64,000 bases of DNA from Tetradesmus obliquus (lineage: Eukaryota; Chlorophyta; Chlorophyceae; Sphaeropleales; Scenedesmaceae). How positions within the stretch are numbered: position 1 is the stretch's first letter; each line of letters begins with the position of its first letter. The notes below the pieces were generated by a model, which did not search any database, was not told where the DNA came from, and saw only the letters and a list, made by a program, of their open reading frames with translations. This document shows positions 1-11,292 of this stretch, one piece after another. A program made the position numbers and the translations under genes. Where the stretch lies: NCBI GenBank assembly GCA_030272155.1, contig CP126197.1:4952001-5016000 (forward strand), read 5' to 3'.

Positions 1-2171
1 TCTGGGGAGCAGTGTTATGGCGGCGCCGTACACGCCCCCATCTATTTCACATCAGCTAGTAGCAAGGGCAGCCTCGCAGAACAAGAGGTGCCTACTGTTG
101 AGGTTATTGTTGTCAAGGAACAAATTCTTAAGTTGCTTGAGGTTAACCAACTCTGGTGGGAGCCTGCCAGTCAGGCGGTTGTGGCCCAAGTTCAGGTCCT
201 CCATTTGCAGCCAGCCTCCATAGGTTGATGGTATGCTGCCAACTATGCCAGAACCCTGCAATGCTAGCCTTGTCAGGTTCGGCGCAATCACCGGCAACTT
301 GGGTGGTAGCCTGTTAATCACATGTGCAGGGGCCCGATGGCAGTTCAAGCACCCGAACCCCCTCAGCTGTGGTAGCTGCTGCAGCATTGGCAGCAGCCGC
401 CGCAAGTTGAGGCCGGCTGCAGGATAGCTTGGCTCTGTGGCTCCCACATCAATGCCTGTTATGTATTCGATGCCATCAACCAACGACACAGAAACGCTGC
501 AGTAACCCCGCTGCCGGCCTTGGGGGTGGATGTGCAGGAAGGTTTTGCTGACCTGGCCGGACTGCACAGATTTCCCCAGCGTGTTGTTGATATCCGTCAC
601 AACAGCGCGCAGCATGAAACTAAAATTTGGCTCAACATTGACACTCAGCAGTGGCAGGAAGTTGTCGGAGAGAGCCTGCTGCTGTTGCTTGTGCATCAGG
701 TCGCGCGCAGAGCTGCCAGCGCACCTGCCGACGATCTGCGTGCCAGTGAAAGTGACTGTTGTGTACGGACTAAGTGGCACGCAGCCTGCCAACTGCTCAT
801 TGCCGTCCAGTTGCAGGAAGGCCAGCTGGTACTCCAAGCTGCTGAGGGACATTGGCAGCGGCCCCTCAAGCTGATTCTGCGAAATGTTGATGGTGGTAAT
901 TAGATACGGCTGATAATTGCTGTCTCGGGGCTGCAGTTTTGACCAAGCCTCAGGCACCTGCAAGCAGTGCAAAGCAACACCGAGGAACTGGCAGTGAAAA
1001 TCAACTCTGATATCACCAGTAGGGCTAAGGAATACTCATTTTTATAAATAGCCGGCAGTATGAGCCTTGCGATTTTCAAACTATAATGACTAGACAGCCT
1101 GTCTAGTCGCTGAGCACCGAGTGAGGGACGCCATTGTGCTGAGGTCTTGCACCACTTGCACCACTTCAGGAATGCAGGGTGTGTCTGCTAAATTGACAAG
1201 CGGTGCTAGCTAGCACAAATGGGTACCAACACCAGGTCAAACGCCCATGGTTGTGACAATTATAAGGCAAACATGGCAGGGTCGACCGCCCACTCACTCT
1301 GCCTGTGAACTTGTTGCGCTCTAAATACAGGTAGCGCAGGTTGTAAATGACGTCATTCCCGCCGATGATCTCTGGCAAGCTGCCGCTCAGCAGGTTGCCT
1401 GACAGGTCAATGTGAGACAGGAAGTGTGGGAGCTCTGCGGCAATATCCGTACGCGATACGTTCTTCCATTCTTGGGGTATGATGCCACTGCAAGTGCAAA
1501 GTAGTGCAGGGAGCGGTCAGAGCGCACACATGTTGTCTGGCGTGCAAGTACCTTGTGCAAGTAGCATGAGCAATTAAGCATGTTGGCACCAGAACTGCTA
1601 GCCTTGCCAAATACACCATGCCGCATGGGGGTTGGGGCCCACGCCTACAGTATAGAACCTAGCTATCACAGGTGGGTCGCTGGCGTCCGTTTGCGCCCAC
1701 TGTAGCTGACAGTTTAGAAGGACATCAGCCCCTAGCACGCTATCTCACACCCAGCAGCCGCACCTAATGCCGCACATGCCAATAATAGGGTCAGTGTAGT
1801 CTAGAGCATCTCCCTGCCGCGTAATTATCAGCTGTACAAGTTCAGGCCAGCCGTACAACAGGTTGGGCGGCAACTTGCCGTCCATGCAGAAGTGCTCGAC
1901 TGAGAAGGCATATAGATTCAATGCTCCAAGCTGCGGGGCGACCTGGCCTCCGTAGACGTTCATGAACAGCAGTCCCAGCGCTGGTAGGTCTAGCAACGCC
2001 AATACAAGTTGCTGGTTCAGGTTAGGGTGCATGCGTGGAGTCACGCCATGGTGGCCACGCAACACCCTGAAGACTAGGCCCGTCACGTCCCCACCCTTGG
2101 TATCATTGCGACAGACAATGCCCAGGGAAAACTGGACGCCGTTGCTTGTATTGTGGGTGCGGCGTAACACC
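1..2171 (-). CDS. Leucine-rich-repeat exons of a secreted or surface protein (3' part, runs off left edge)
   Basis: Three exons are visible at about 2171-1775, 1487-1298 and 957-96. They encode plant-type leucine-rich repeats, for example HIDLSGNLLSGSLPE, LRYLYLERNKFTG and MEDLNLGHNRLTGRLPPEL, with a longer non-LRR insert in the third exon. LRR stacks of this extracellular type bind proteins or sugars; no ligand can be inferred. No start codon lies near this block and the phases fit entry from upstream exons, so it is probably the continuation of the LysM and papain exons at 2.5-7.7 kb. A separate LRR gene with an unseen first exon is the alternative. The exon ending at 96 has a GTAGG donor, so more sequence lies beyond the left edge. 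No kinase domain is visible in the window. Confidence 0.7.
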
Positions 2172-2526
2172 CTGCAAGACATAGCAACATGACGGAACCT
2201 GGTTAGGGGTGTTTCAACGACAGGTGCAGCATTCACAACAACTAGCGCAAGACGCAGCAAGCACATAGGTGGTTTCTGTACGTTGCCAGCGGCTGGTGAC
2301 GCTTATGCTAGACGCCTGATGTTTCCTGCTTGTCGCTGCTGTGCCAAACCACGGTGCGGCTGCAGCTGCCCAGCGCGTCTACGTGTTTTTATATCAGTCC
2401 AGGGTTTGCCAACTGCTGGATCCGTGGGCTAACCAGCTATGCCTACACCTGCACCTGCCCTAATTAGACTGGCAGCAACATGCCCAATGCCTCGAAAACA
2501 GAGAGAAGTGCAGAACTTGGTGTCAA

Positions 2527-4656
2527 CTATGTAACAGACAGCCTACGTTGAATCTGAGCAAACACAATGAGGTCGAGGCCGGCGCACCAGTTTGTGTCGC
2601 GCTCCACAGCGGCGCAAGTGATGAAGCTGCTGGCCTCCTTGTCAGTCAAGGCCGGGTCGATCACCTGCAGCACCTTGCGCAGCGCTACCTGCAGCAACGC
2701 CGTTTTGTTGATGACAGGAAGCATAACACACAATTTAGTGACATTGAAAAACTGTTGTACTACGACCTGTGGTTCCGATGCCTGCTGATGTGATGCGTGA
2801 GACGCCGGTTCCGCAATTACGTTGCGCTGCACTGACAACAGACTCTATGTCAGAGGGCTAAGCTGGTACAACGGTTGTTTCAGCCGCTGCAGCCGCTGCT
2901 GCCAGCAGCGCATAGGCCTGTCACATGCGTTGCATGATCACATACACGTACCTCTTGGGTCTCTGGTATGCGGCGGTAGGTGCCCGAGCCGACCTCATAT
3001 GCGACCTTGTTGAACACGCTGGTACTGCTCCAATCAGAATTGCAGAGCCTGATGATGCTGCCAGGTGCGGGCTGCGTCACGTTCACATCGCTATAGAAGA
3101 GGCTGCACGCCACCTGCAGACGGTGGGGTAGAATTGAACAGCTACAGGTGTTTAAAAGACGGTCACATCATTGAGTTATGTTTGCGCAACATGTACAACA
3201 CGCTTTGCAAATAAAAGAGCTAAGCGTCAAATGCGTAACCACATCGCTTGCCTCCCACTCACTGTTCCGCTGCGTGTGCAGATCGCGTGGTTTGACTCCA
3301 ATAAAGCTTTGTCACACTTCACTGGTGTGACCTTGCCAACATCGTCAAAATAGGTGCACATGAAGTAGGGCTCCATGGCACCGCCTGCAAGCAATTGCTG
3401 TGGTGTACTCAGCATCTGCTGCGTTACAGACTGCACTGTGCTCAATGTGTCGAGCATTTCGTCAGTCGATAGCGTGGTCTGGTACTTGTAGGTTGTGTTG
3501 TGCATGACGCTGAACAGCCCCAGATTGTCGCTGACGACTGTCCGTATGTCCACATCAAAGTGGTCTGCGACAGAAGCAAAAGCTACATTGTGAGCCGTTA
3601 CACACATGCATTAACACACATACATGCGTGCAAGGCTACAGGCCACTACAAACATAGTATGTTTGCAATGCCTGTTGTACCAACCCATGATTGAGCATTC
3701 AACACAGCAATTGATTGAGAGGGTTGAGAGGGGTTGAGAGGGGTACCCCTCTCCTGAAGCACCGGTGCTTCATAAGGGTCCTAGACCCATGTTATGTCAT
3801 TTTAGTAAATAACGCTTTTAGAGTTGATCAATGCAACTTATGGAAACGCTTGTAATATATCAACTTATACATCAGTTTATGCAGGAAAAAACATGGTGTG
3901 ATTTGACACCCTGGCAGCGCTCTGCATATACATGACACACCTGGTGAGCAGAGGCACATATCCAAGCCTTGCAGCTTCCATGGCCGCTCGTCGTCATACA
4001 GCGGAGACATAGCCCATATATTGCCTCAAACTTGATATTCAGGCAGTTGCATATGCTTGACGGTTGAGATCTGGCCTTGCCCAGCCAGTTGACAAGATTC
4101 TTGCATACGTGTATACATACATGACACATGTGTACACATATACATAAGATACATGTTGACCCCAACATTGTCAACATATCCAGGCTGTTGAAAGCTGTTG
4201 TCATCATATCCAGGCTGTTTCAGCTATTGTCATCATACCTAGCCTGTTGAAGCTGTGTACAAGGTCATCACCAGCTCGTTGCAGCCAAACTTGCAGCACC
4301 TAACACCAGACACGCACGAACCAGATGAGTTTCGGCCGCACTCTAGACGCGGCAGCCGGTACCTGCAGCTCACCTGCAACATATGCCAGCGTGTCATTTT
4401 CACCCATTTTGTAGTTATAACAATTGGGTGTGTCTGCTCGTGACAAATTGAGCCTGCTCTTGCGCAGCCAGGGCTTGTTGACATGCATGTTGTCAACAGA
4501 ACCTGGGGCAGGCTCGCACTCAACGCCATATGTCACTTCTGCACAAGCGCAGCAACACCAGCATGCACCGGGTCTGAGTGTGACAGTGCCGCGGCATGCT
4601 TGTGCGCAGGCATTGAGGCCGCGCTGCACCAGCTGGTGCAGTGGCATGCCCGGCAT
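2527..4656 (-). CDS. LysM-domain exons (peptidoglycan/chitin-binding module), middle part of the protease-LRR locus
   Basis: Exons read about 4656-4374, 3564-3263, 3113-2952 and roughly 2838-2535. The key observation is a LysM motif split by an intron. One exon ends with CYNYKMGENDTLAYVA and the next begins DHFDVDIRTVVSDN; the donor at 4373 (GTGAGC) and the acceptor before 3564 join in phase. The joined text fits the Y-x-V-x-x-G-D-T-L-x-x-I-A pattern that binds N-acetylglucosamine polymers. The following exons are Cys-containing and probably extracellular (LCNSDWSSTSVFNKVAYEVG) but I recognise no family in them. In Volvox, papain-family proteases with LysM modules are known (VCP), and that is the nearest architecture I can name. 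Whether these exons join the LRR exons downstream is inferred only from strand, order and compatible phases. Confidence 0.6.
3736..3788. other. Three consecutive perfect palindromes/hairpins
   Basis: GAGAGGGGTACCCCTCTC (3736-3753) and TGAAGCACCGGTGCTTCA (3755-3772) are perfect 18-bp palindromes. They are followed by GGGTC-CTA-GACCC (3776-3788), a 5-bp stem with a 3-nt loop. They lie in a presumed intron between LysM exons. Function is unknown. Confidence 0.8.
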
Positions 4657-5620
4657 ATGACAGCAACGCTAAGCGTCACAATCGAGGCACCCACACATCC
4701 TCGAGCATGGAACCCGACTCAGCTGCTTGGTTTGTGTGTCAAACCAATTAATACTGAAATCGGGAATCTGCATCAGTCCGACTGAGCGCATGGCCTGCCT
4801 CAGGCAGTGTTGGCGTGCACGTGCACTGGGTTGTTGTTCAGTGGTTTGAAAACGACGTAGTGAGCCACATATGGCGCAACCTCACCTGGCGTCCCAACTC
4901 CTACAACAACAATATGTGTTGCATGCAAGCCCGTTGTGGTGTACACCACATGTGATAGCCACCACCATGGGCAAAGCAGCCGCAGCAACAGCAACATGAG
5001 CAGCAGCAGTAGCAGTTGTCAAGGACACAGCAGCTTTCAGGAGGCGTCGCAGGTCCACACAAACGTCTCGCCACTGTGGCATACGAATATCAAGTGTTGA
5101 GAGAGCACAGCAGCGGCTGCGTGCAACCCGCAGTATTTTGTGTCGCTCAACGTTCCCTGCCATCCTCTCCGTTGTACAAGAAAAGCATACAACACAACAT
5201 TTTGTAAAGCCCTGCCATGTAAGTGTGCAGACATTGGTGTAGTGGCAGCCTGCTGCTCTGGACGCTGCACACGCCCCCGCACCTGCCACGCCCATGCGTA
5301 TTTTGAACATGCCGTCTGCTGTGGTGCCGCCTGTCTTGCGGGGGCTTGAGGGGTCGGTGCCGGAGCCCCCTGCAGCAGCACCACCACCACCAGCAGCAGC
5401 AACAGCAGCGGAAGCAGGATCGCAAGCAGAAGCCCTTGAAATTGTCCTACACTCAGCACCGCAAAACTTTGCTGTTGGAGCCGGCCGCCATGGTTTCTCA
5501 GTCATACCCAGTGAGCAAAAGAGCTTGCAAAGCGGTTGCTGCTGTTGCCCCCGCATCCCTTGAAGCATTGTATGCGTAGACGCTGTGACAAACAGGAATA
5601 GCACCAGCCAGCCCTCTTAC

Positions 5621-7716
5621 ATGAATTGAGCACGGTCCAGGTGAAGTCAGTGTTGTTGTATCCCACAATGACTGCGGCATGGCCGTATTGTAGCTTGGCC
5701 GTGACGTTGCGCCTGTACGGGGGCAGCTCCATCGCAGTGAGTTTCGCAGCGCTGCGGTTGAACTGCACATTGAAGTCGTCATACACAGCAATCCTGCATC
5801 CAGTTTCATCCACAGCAGCCAAGCAGCATGTCTGTAGAGGTGGATCGTGAGGTGTGTGTTGTCTTTGCCAGCTGCAGGAAGGCCGTCTGCGGTGCAACCT
5901 TGCAGGGGACCATGCAGGCGCAATTGCACGGATGAAAGTGGTCGCAAGCAGCCACTGAGCGCAGTATCTATAGCGAATGCATTCATATGGCTGTTGTGCG
6001 TTCAGCATGGCTGCTGCCTGGCGGTGGCAGCACCCTTCATGTGTTGGGTTGATGCCATTGCGAACCAGGACGCTTTTGTAATGACAAGCAGCATAACTGA
6101 ATCAAGCGACGCCCACCTGGTGATGACTGAGCCGTGTGTGCGGATGTGCTGCTGAATCTGGGAGAGATATGTAGCCATCAACACAGCACGCTGTGAGTCA
6201 GCAAGCACTGCTGCCAGGTTGTAAAGTGCATACGCAGCTACACTAGCTGACATGATAACGTTGTTAGCGCGCCCTATGCCGGCTTCTTTGCCGCATGCCA
6301 TTGCCAGCTTGAGGCTACATGCAGCTGAACTACTCAGTGTTTGCTTGCAGAAGACCCCTGCAACAGCTGCGGCAATATCAAGCAAAACTTTTCCCCATTG
6401 TTGGGCATCTTCCGGCAGCATAACTGTTGTTGTGGCCAGTGCACCGCTCTACAGCAGCTCTGAATCACACTGCACTGCCCTGCACCCGCACCTGCCAGAA
6501 GCTGCTGAGGCTCTTAAAGCTGCAGTTGTAGCGCGGCTGCTGCGGCGTGACGGCTAAGCACTCCGGGTCTTTTGACCCACTGGTGGTGCCAAGGCAGATG
6601 CCCTTGAAGTCACTGATGTCTGGCTCAGCAGCACCTGCTGAGTTCAGGCTGAGCGCTTTGTCAAAGCACTTGCTCGGTAGCATCCACTGCGGTGTTTGCT
6701 CCTGCATGGGAGTAAGTGTTTGGCAACGCAAATCCAGATGTTGAGCAGGTCATCGCCATGTGCCTGCCGCTGCCACTGGTGAGTTGAACGCGGCAGCTGT
6801 GGCGTGGCGGTCGCTGCAGGGCTGTATGCCAGAAGGTGCTGCGACGCGCAAAACAAAGGCAACAGGCAGTTGCCTGTCGAGGGCTTAGTTAAAATCTACA
6901 TCACTGACAGTGGTGCTTGCTGCGGCTAGCCTTGCTGTTGCTGCTGCTGCTGCTGCTGTACAACTACGGAAATGCCGCAAGAGCTGTTGTGCTGCATGCT
7001 CACCAGGGCCCGCAGTGCTGCTGGAATGTCCCACCCTGCAGGCACGGAGGTGCAGACATGGCCAGGTCATCATGCAAATGACAGCCCTTTTTGTTTCGCT
7101 AGCATGTGCAAGTGGTGCATCCATGCACATTTCGCAGCAGACAGCAACGCCATAGCAGCGCCACTTAGGGAACGCGCAGTTTTGTATGTTCCTAACTCAC
7201 CTGTTTTACATGTGCGCCCGCCAGCCGCGCAATAATACAGTGCGCCAGCCGACACATTAAACTCATTCACTGGCTTCCGCGTCGTGTACGCCAGCGACAT
7301 CTGCACTGCCGCTGCAACAGCCTGCCCCACGCATGAGTTGCAAGAGCCTTGCTCACGAGCCTTTGGCACATAATCCAAGCCGCCTGGGGTTTGCGAACTG
7401 TTGAAGCTGTTATACACCGGCAAACTGCCGCCAACGTAGTACGTTGAGGTCTGCAGCTGCTCAAAGTCGCGAGCTTCCCTGAAAGATGAGCCAAGGTTGC
7501 CGCTGCTGCCGCGGCCGCCACGCCCTCTACCGCCTGTTGCAGCAGCAGCAACAGTAGTAGCAGCAGCAGCAGCAGCACCATCAACAGCAGAACAAGCAGC
7601 AGGAGTAGCAGCAGCAGCAGAGCACGTGGCAGCAGCCGCGGCGGGGGCGGCAAAAACCAACGAGACAGCGATCAGGGTGACTTTGGTTCCACCTGATTTG
7701 GGCCAACCAGCTTTGG
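5621..7716 (-). CDS. Papain-family (C1A) cysteine protease exons
   Basis: Five exons join in phase: about 7716-7201, 7035-7004, 6701-6492, 6190-6117 and 5793-5621. The first contains a hydrophobic Ala-rich stretch (VTLIAVSLVFAAPAAAAA) that could be a signal peptide, then QGSCNSCVGQA, the papain active-site block with the oxyanion-hole Gln and the nucleophile Cys (second Cys of the motif). The fifth carries the catalytic His in YGHAAVIVGYN and the catalytic Asn in TVLNS. The usual Trp after the nucleophile is Val here, and the NSWG block is interrupted by a donor (GTAAGAG) right after NS. Downstream, a Leu/Val run near 5.4 kb could be a membrane segment but is partly a CTG repeat. The start codon is unclear because the frame stays open to 8149, under the divergent gene at 7903. 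LysM and LRR exons follow on the same strand and may belong to this gene. Confidence 0.72.
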
Positions 7717-7902
7717 CTGTGATACTCTGATGCTTGTACTTTTGAGCTGCAGGCCCCGTGTAGGCAAGTGGATGTTGCTGTTGCTGGGCAGCTGCCCGAG
7801 CTGTCAGTGCACCGGCAGGGTGTTTGTGACCTGCAACCGCGCTAAACCTGCCACTGACATGGATGATCTGTGTCCTGACATTGTGATAAGCAATCATGGC
7901 TG

Positions 7903-8906
7903 ATGTCCACATCGCCGGTATGGCAGTACAGATGGAACTTCTTGAAAAACTCATCATCAGGCGTTTGTGCTCATGTGTGCTCCAGTTTGCAAACTGGTCC
8001 TGCTGCCCCCACTGTACCGCAAAGAGCTCGCAGGGCTGTGCGCAGTGAGCAGCAGCGGCGCACGGGACAGCAGCAGCCGCAGCAGCAGCCACAGCAGCAG
8101 CCATCAACAGGTGCACAGGCTGCAGAGGCTGCGGCTGTCGCTGCAGCACAGCCAGAGTTCGAGGACGCTGTTGCTATGATGGAGGCTTTCCGTGCAACAG
8201 GCATGAGCGAGGAGCAGGTCAAGGAGCAGATCGTGCAGTCCTTTGGCGGGGTGAGTTGCAGGCCAGGCAATGCGCAGTCAAGCAGCAGACCAGGGATTGG
8301 CAGCCACAGCTATCTATGCCAATGCATGCTCTTCTGCTGCTGTGTATGACCGCCACATAATGCAGTGTTCTCCTGCAAGCTCGACCATGTATCTCCTTGG
8401 CTGTGCCTGAGCAGACGCCTTTCTTCTGTTTGCTTTACCATGCCCTGCAGGTAGAGATATATGAGGCACTGGTGGCTCAGCGGCAGCCAACTGACGCATC
8501 CATGCGCGTGCAGCACCCGTCTGACCCGACCAAGAAGTGCCAGAAGCTGCCGGGACACGGCCGCAGGAAGGGCGCAACGGCTGCTGAAGAAGGGGCTGAG
8601 GCGGTGGCTCGACTCACGCGGGCGCAAAAGGCAGCAGCTGCAGCTGCCGCCGAGCGCCCCAAGCCCAACAAGAAGCAGGTGTTGTCAAGTGAAGGCAGCG
8701 AGGACGAACAGGGTGCTATGGAGGGGGTAGAGTGCAGCGAGGGTGATGTTCCAGGGGACGAAGAGGCTGCAGCAAATGATGGCAGCGATGATGGGGAGTT
8801 AGAGCAGCAGCAGCAGCAGCAGCAGCAACAGCATGCCTGCGCGGGTGCAGCATCCGCTCAGCGGCAGGGGCGCCGCAGTGTTGGGCGGCCCGTCAGGTAT
8901 CAGTAG
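7903..8906 (+). CDS. Hypothetical protein, Ala/Gln-rich with acidic tail
   Basis: Two exons (7903-8250 and 8451-8906) join in phase 0 across a 200-bp GTGAGT...CTGCAG intron, giving about 267 residues. The N-terminal half is Arg/Gln-rich and low in complexity. A short structured part follows (FEDAVAMMEAFRATGMSEEQ, then VEIYEALVAQRQPTD). The C-terminal third is basic (KKCQKLPGHGRRKG), then acidic and Gln-rich, and ends GRPVRYQ. The basic patches and acidic tail suggest a nuclear protein, but I recognise no domain. The start is uncertain: an upstream ATG at 7896 is in another frame and hits a stop. The 5' end overlaps the open frame of the papain gene on the other strand, so the two are probably divergent with a very short shared promoter. 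Confidence 0.55.
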
Positions 8907-9570
8907 GGCTTGTACGGGGTATACACTGGTTGTTGATTATCTGGTTTGTTCATGCTGTCTGTTGCACAGTGGTGGGTGTTCGTACTTGGTGCATGATTTG
9001 CCAACATGGCTCATGCCCATGTAGGCTGAGTGCACTTTGAGTTGACTCACAGCAATGCTGTGCATGTGTATGTCATCGATCAAGTGTTGCATTGCTTTTG
9101 GTATGGTATTTGTTTGTACTGGTGCAACACTGCTGTGGTTATGGGAGCAGCAGCTGCTGCCCCGAGCTCGAGCGTGCCTCCATTGGCTCGAAGACACATG
9201 CTCTGTGGGCACGTGCGACGCATATATGGCCCTATTACGATGGTTATATGTACAATGAACGTTATCAAGCGTTTCTGGCGCTGTTTGTGACTATCCACAT
9301 GATCATCCAGTCGCATCCAGTCACCGCAGCAGCCCGTCCACAGGCTCGCTGGATACGTGCAGTCTATGGATGGGCGCTGGACGCCATCCACGGGCCCACT
9401 GGACGGCTGCCAGTGGACGCTCACTGGATGCTGTGTGGATGCGGCTTTGTCACAGTGTTGTGCTGAGTGTGGCTGATGTAATTTGCAGCATGGCTGCTGC
9501 GCTGCTCCTAGTTTTAGCACCAGTGCAGACTGCAATTGCCGTCATTACACCCCTGCCCTGTCACATCACC
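8907..9570. other. Intergenic, with a TGGAC/GTCCA-rich patch
   Basis: No convincing gene is seen. Positions about 9305-9450 contain many short copies of TGGAT/TGGAC and their complements, resembling but not matching the subterminal repeats of the CACTA element at 21-36 kb. A TGTAA at about 9475 could serve as a distant poly(A) signal for the gene ending at 8906. Confidence 0.4.
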
Positions 9571-10024
9571 TGTGGTTGACAGTGCCAGCAGGTCCTCAAA
9601 GGTGTCAAACTCTGTCGCTGTGGCTGCCGCATTGGCGCCCAGCTGCTCGCTTGTAGCAGACAGGCCCTGCAAAGGCATGGTACAAGGCATTGTTACTGTT
9701 TTTGTACATCTTGCGCAGTAACTTAATCCTCTGATGCGCGCTCGCTAGCAGCGGCACGCTGCAGCTTCTGCATGCTGCCCGGCAGCGAGGGGTCCCGGGC
9801 CGCGAGGCTCGCGCACAGCTTCAGGTTCAATATACTCTGATAGCAGCTGCTGTCAGATGAGGATGGGTTCAGCACGCTAGCGGCGGTATGGTCACGTGTT
9901 CTGGCACCTGCACCTGCCATCATTCTCACCTGGCTTGCAGTAGGCCGGGGCCCAGCCAGCAGCAGCAGCAGCAGCGTGCAGCACGCCAGTGCAGCTGCTA
10001 GCAGCTGACCGCGTAACGTGGTCA
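9571..10024 (-). CDS. Small putative secreted protein (model incomplete)
   Basis: An ATG at 10024 opens a frame with a clear signal-peptide-like start: MTTLRGQLL, then a long Leu/Ala core (CCTLLLLLLAG) and a polar region. The frame stops at 9723, giving about 101 residues. Immediately downstream on the same strand, 9672-9571 reads as a clean exon between a CAG acceptor and a GTGATG donor (GLSATSEQLGANAAATATEF, then DTFEDLLALSTT). A spliced version of the gene may therefore skip the stop, but I could not find a good donor that joins the two pieces. No family is recognised. The Leu run is partly encoded by a CTG microsatellite. Confidence 0.4.
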
Positions 10025-10099
10025 TTGCGCGACAGTGCCGCGATGGTAGAACGTGTGCGGGACCTACAAATGCCGGGGCCACACGCGTTCTCTGCCGGT

Positions 10100-11130
10100 T
10101 TGGTCAGGCTGCTGTTGAATCCCGGGCACCAGAGGGGCTGTTTTGCCCCACAGAATGCAAAAACAACTTTTAAATTGGTGTTTACCAGGTCAACTGGCAT
10201 GTGTGCAGCACGTACGCTCCGCTGAAAGCCAGTGTGGAAAAATGCAAGACATTACAGCAATGATCTGGCAGTCCTGACACTCACAGAAGGATCAGTGTAA
10301 GCCGTATGTACCACGCTGTTGATTATGCACGCAGCCTGCGTGAAGCTCCGAAGTGCACGGAGCAAAATTAAGGCGAAGCTCGTAGGTAAACAAACCTGGG
10401 GATGTCAGCGGATTAATTTCAACTATAATCAGTTGCAATTGGCATTCAAATAGGGCAGGGTCCCAGAGGAACGGCATATCACAAGAACATGTGGCGAACT
10501 CCGTCCTGTGATTGGGAAGGGTTAGTCTTCGTTTTAGCCAGCGCCGCCACATACAGTAGTTTGAGCACTAGTCTAATCTCATTTTTGGTTTAATGGCAGA
10601 CAGTCTCAAGCTGTAGACTGCAGAGTAATACCAGGGCAGTCTTTGCTGCCCAGTCACCTGCACCACGCGTGGTGAGTGCACATGGCGTGCACGTGGTGAG
10701 TGCACATGGCCGTCAGTGGTGACACCGCTGCTGCGGTGCGCCACTGCTGCGTGAAGCATGCAGCACTCAGGGTGTCAGACCACGTGAGCTCACCTCGATA
10801 GGCACCCCAAGCTATAGCTAGCTAGCTGCTCAGCAGTGATTTCAATGTTGGCGTCTTGCAGTGCTTCCTCTCACATGTACATGTCTACAGCGGTCATCAT
10901 GACCAGTGGTCATCACTGCAACGCTTTTGCGCTGATTAGCCGCTGCTGTTCTGCTGCTGTGCAGCGGTTGCACATGCGACATGCAGCAGCTGACACTCGG
11001 TGGTACTACCGAAGTAGTACTTCATCAATCTGATTCCTCTTCATGAAGATGATCATCCCCTTGTCGACAACGAAGGACGTCCTTCTGCCAACTTGGGAAG
11101 TTGAACTTCAGAACAACGCAGTGTTGCTTG
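10100..11130. other. Intergenic region without a supported gene
   Basis: Open frames are present (for example about 10552-10292 on the minus strand, with several Cys) but none has domain support or consistent splice sites. Short palindromes cluster near the right end, such as CTTCATGAAG and GAAGTAGTACTTC at 11.0 kb. Confidence 0.4.
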
Positions 11131-11134
11131 TGTA

Positions 11135-11212
11135 GCTACGCTTGTACACGTCACGTGCACAAGCGTAGCCACAGCAGCAAGCCCCGGTGACAGCAGTGCT
11201 TTCACCGGGGCT
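11135..11212. other. Two adjacent perfect 11-bp-stem hairpins
   Basis: GCTACGCTTGT (11135-11145) pairs with ACAAGCGTAGC (11159-11169). AGCCCCGGTGA (11180-11190) pairs with TCACCGGGGCT (11202-11212). They lie just upstream of the CPSF30-like locus. They could be promoter elements, a processed RNA or remnants of a small inverted-repeat element. Confidence 0.75.
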
Positions 11213-11241
11213 GTGTCAGTCGAACCCATCATGCCTGAACT

Positions 11242-11288
<47 letters not shown>

Positions 11289-11292
11289 GCAG

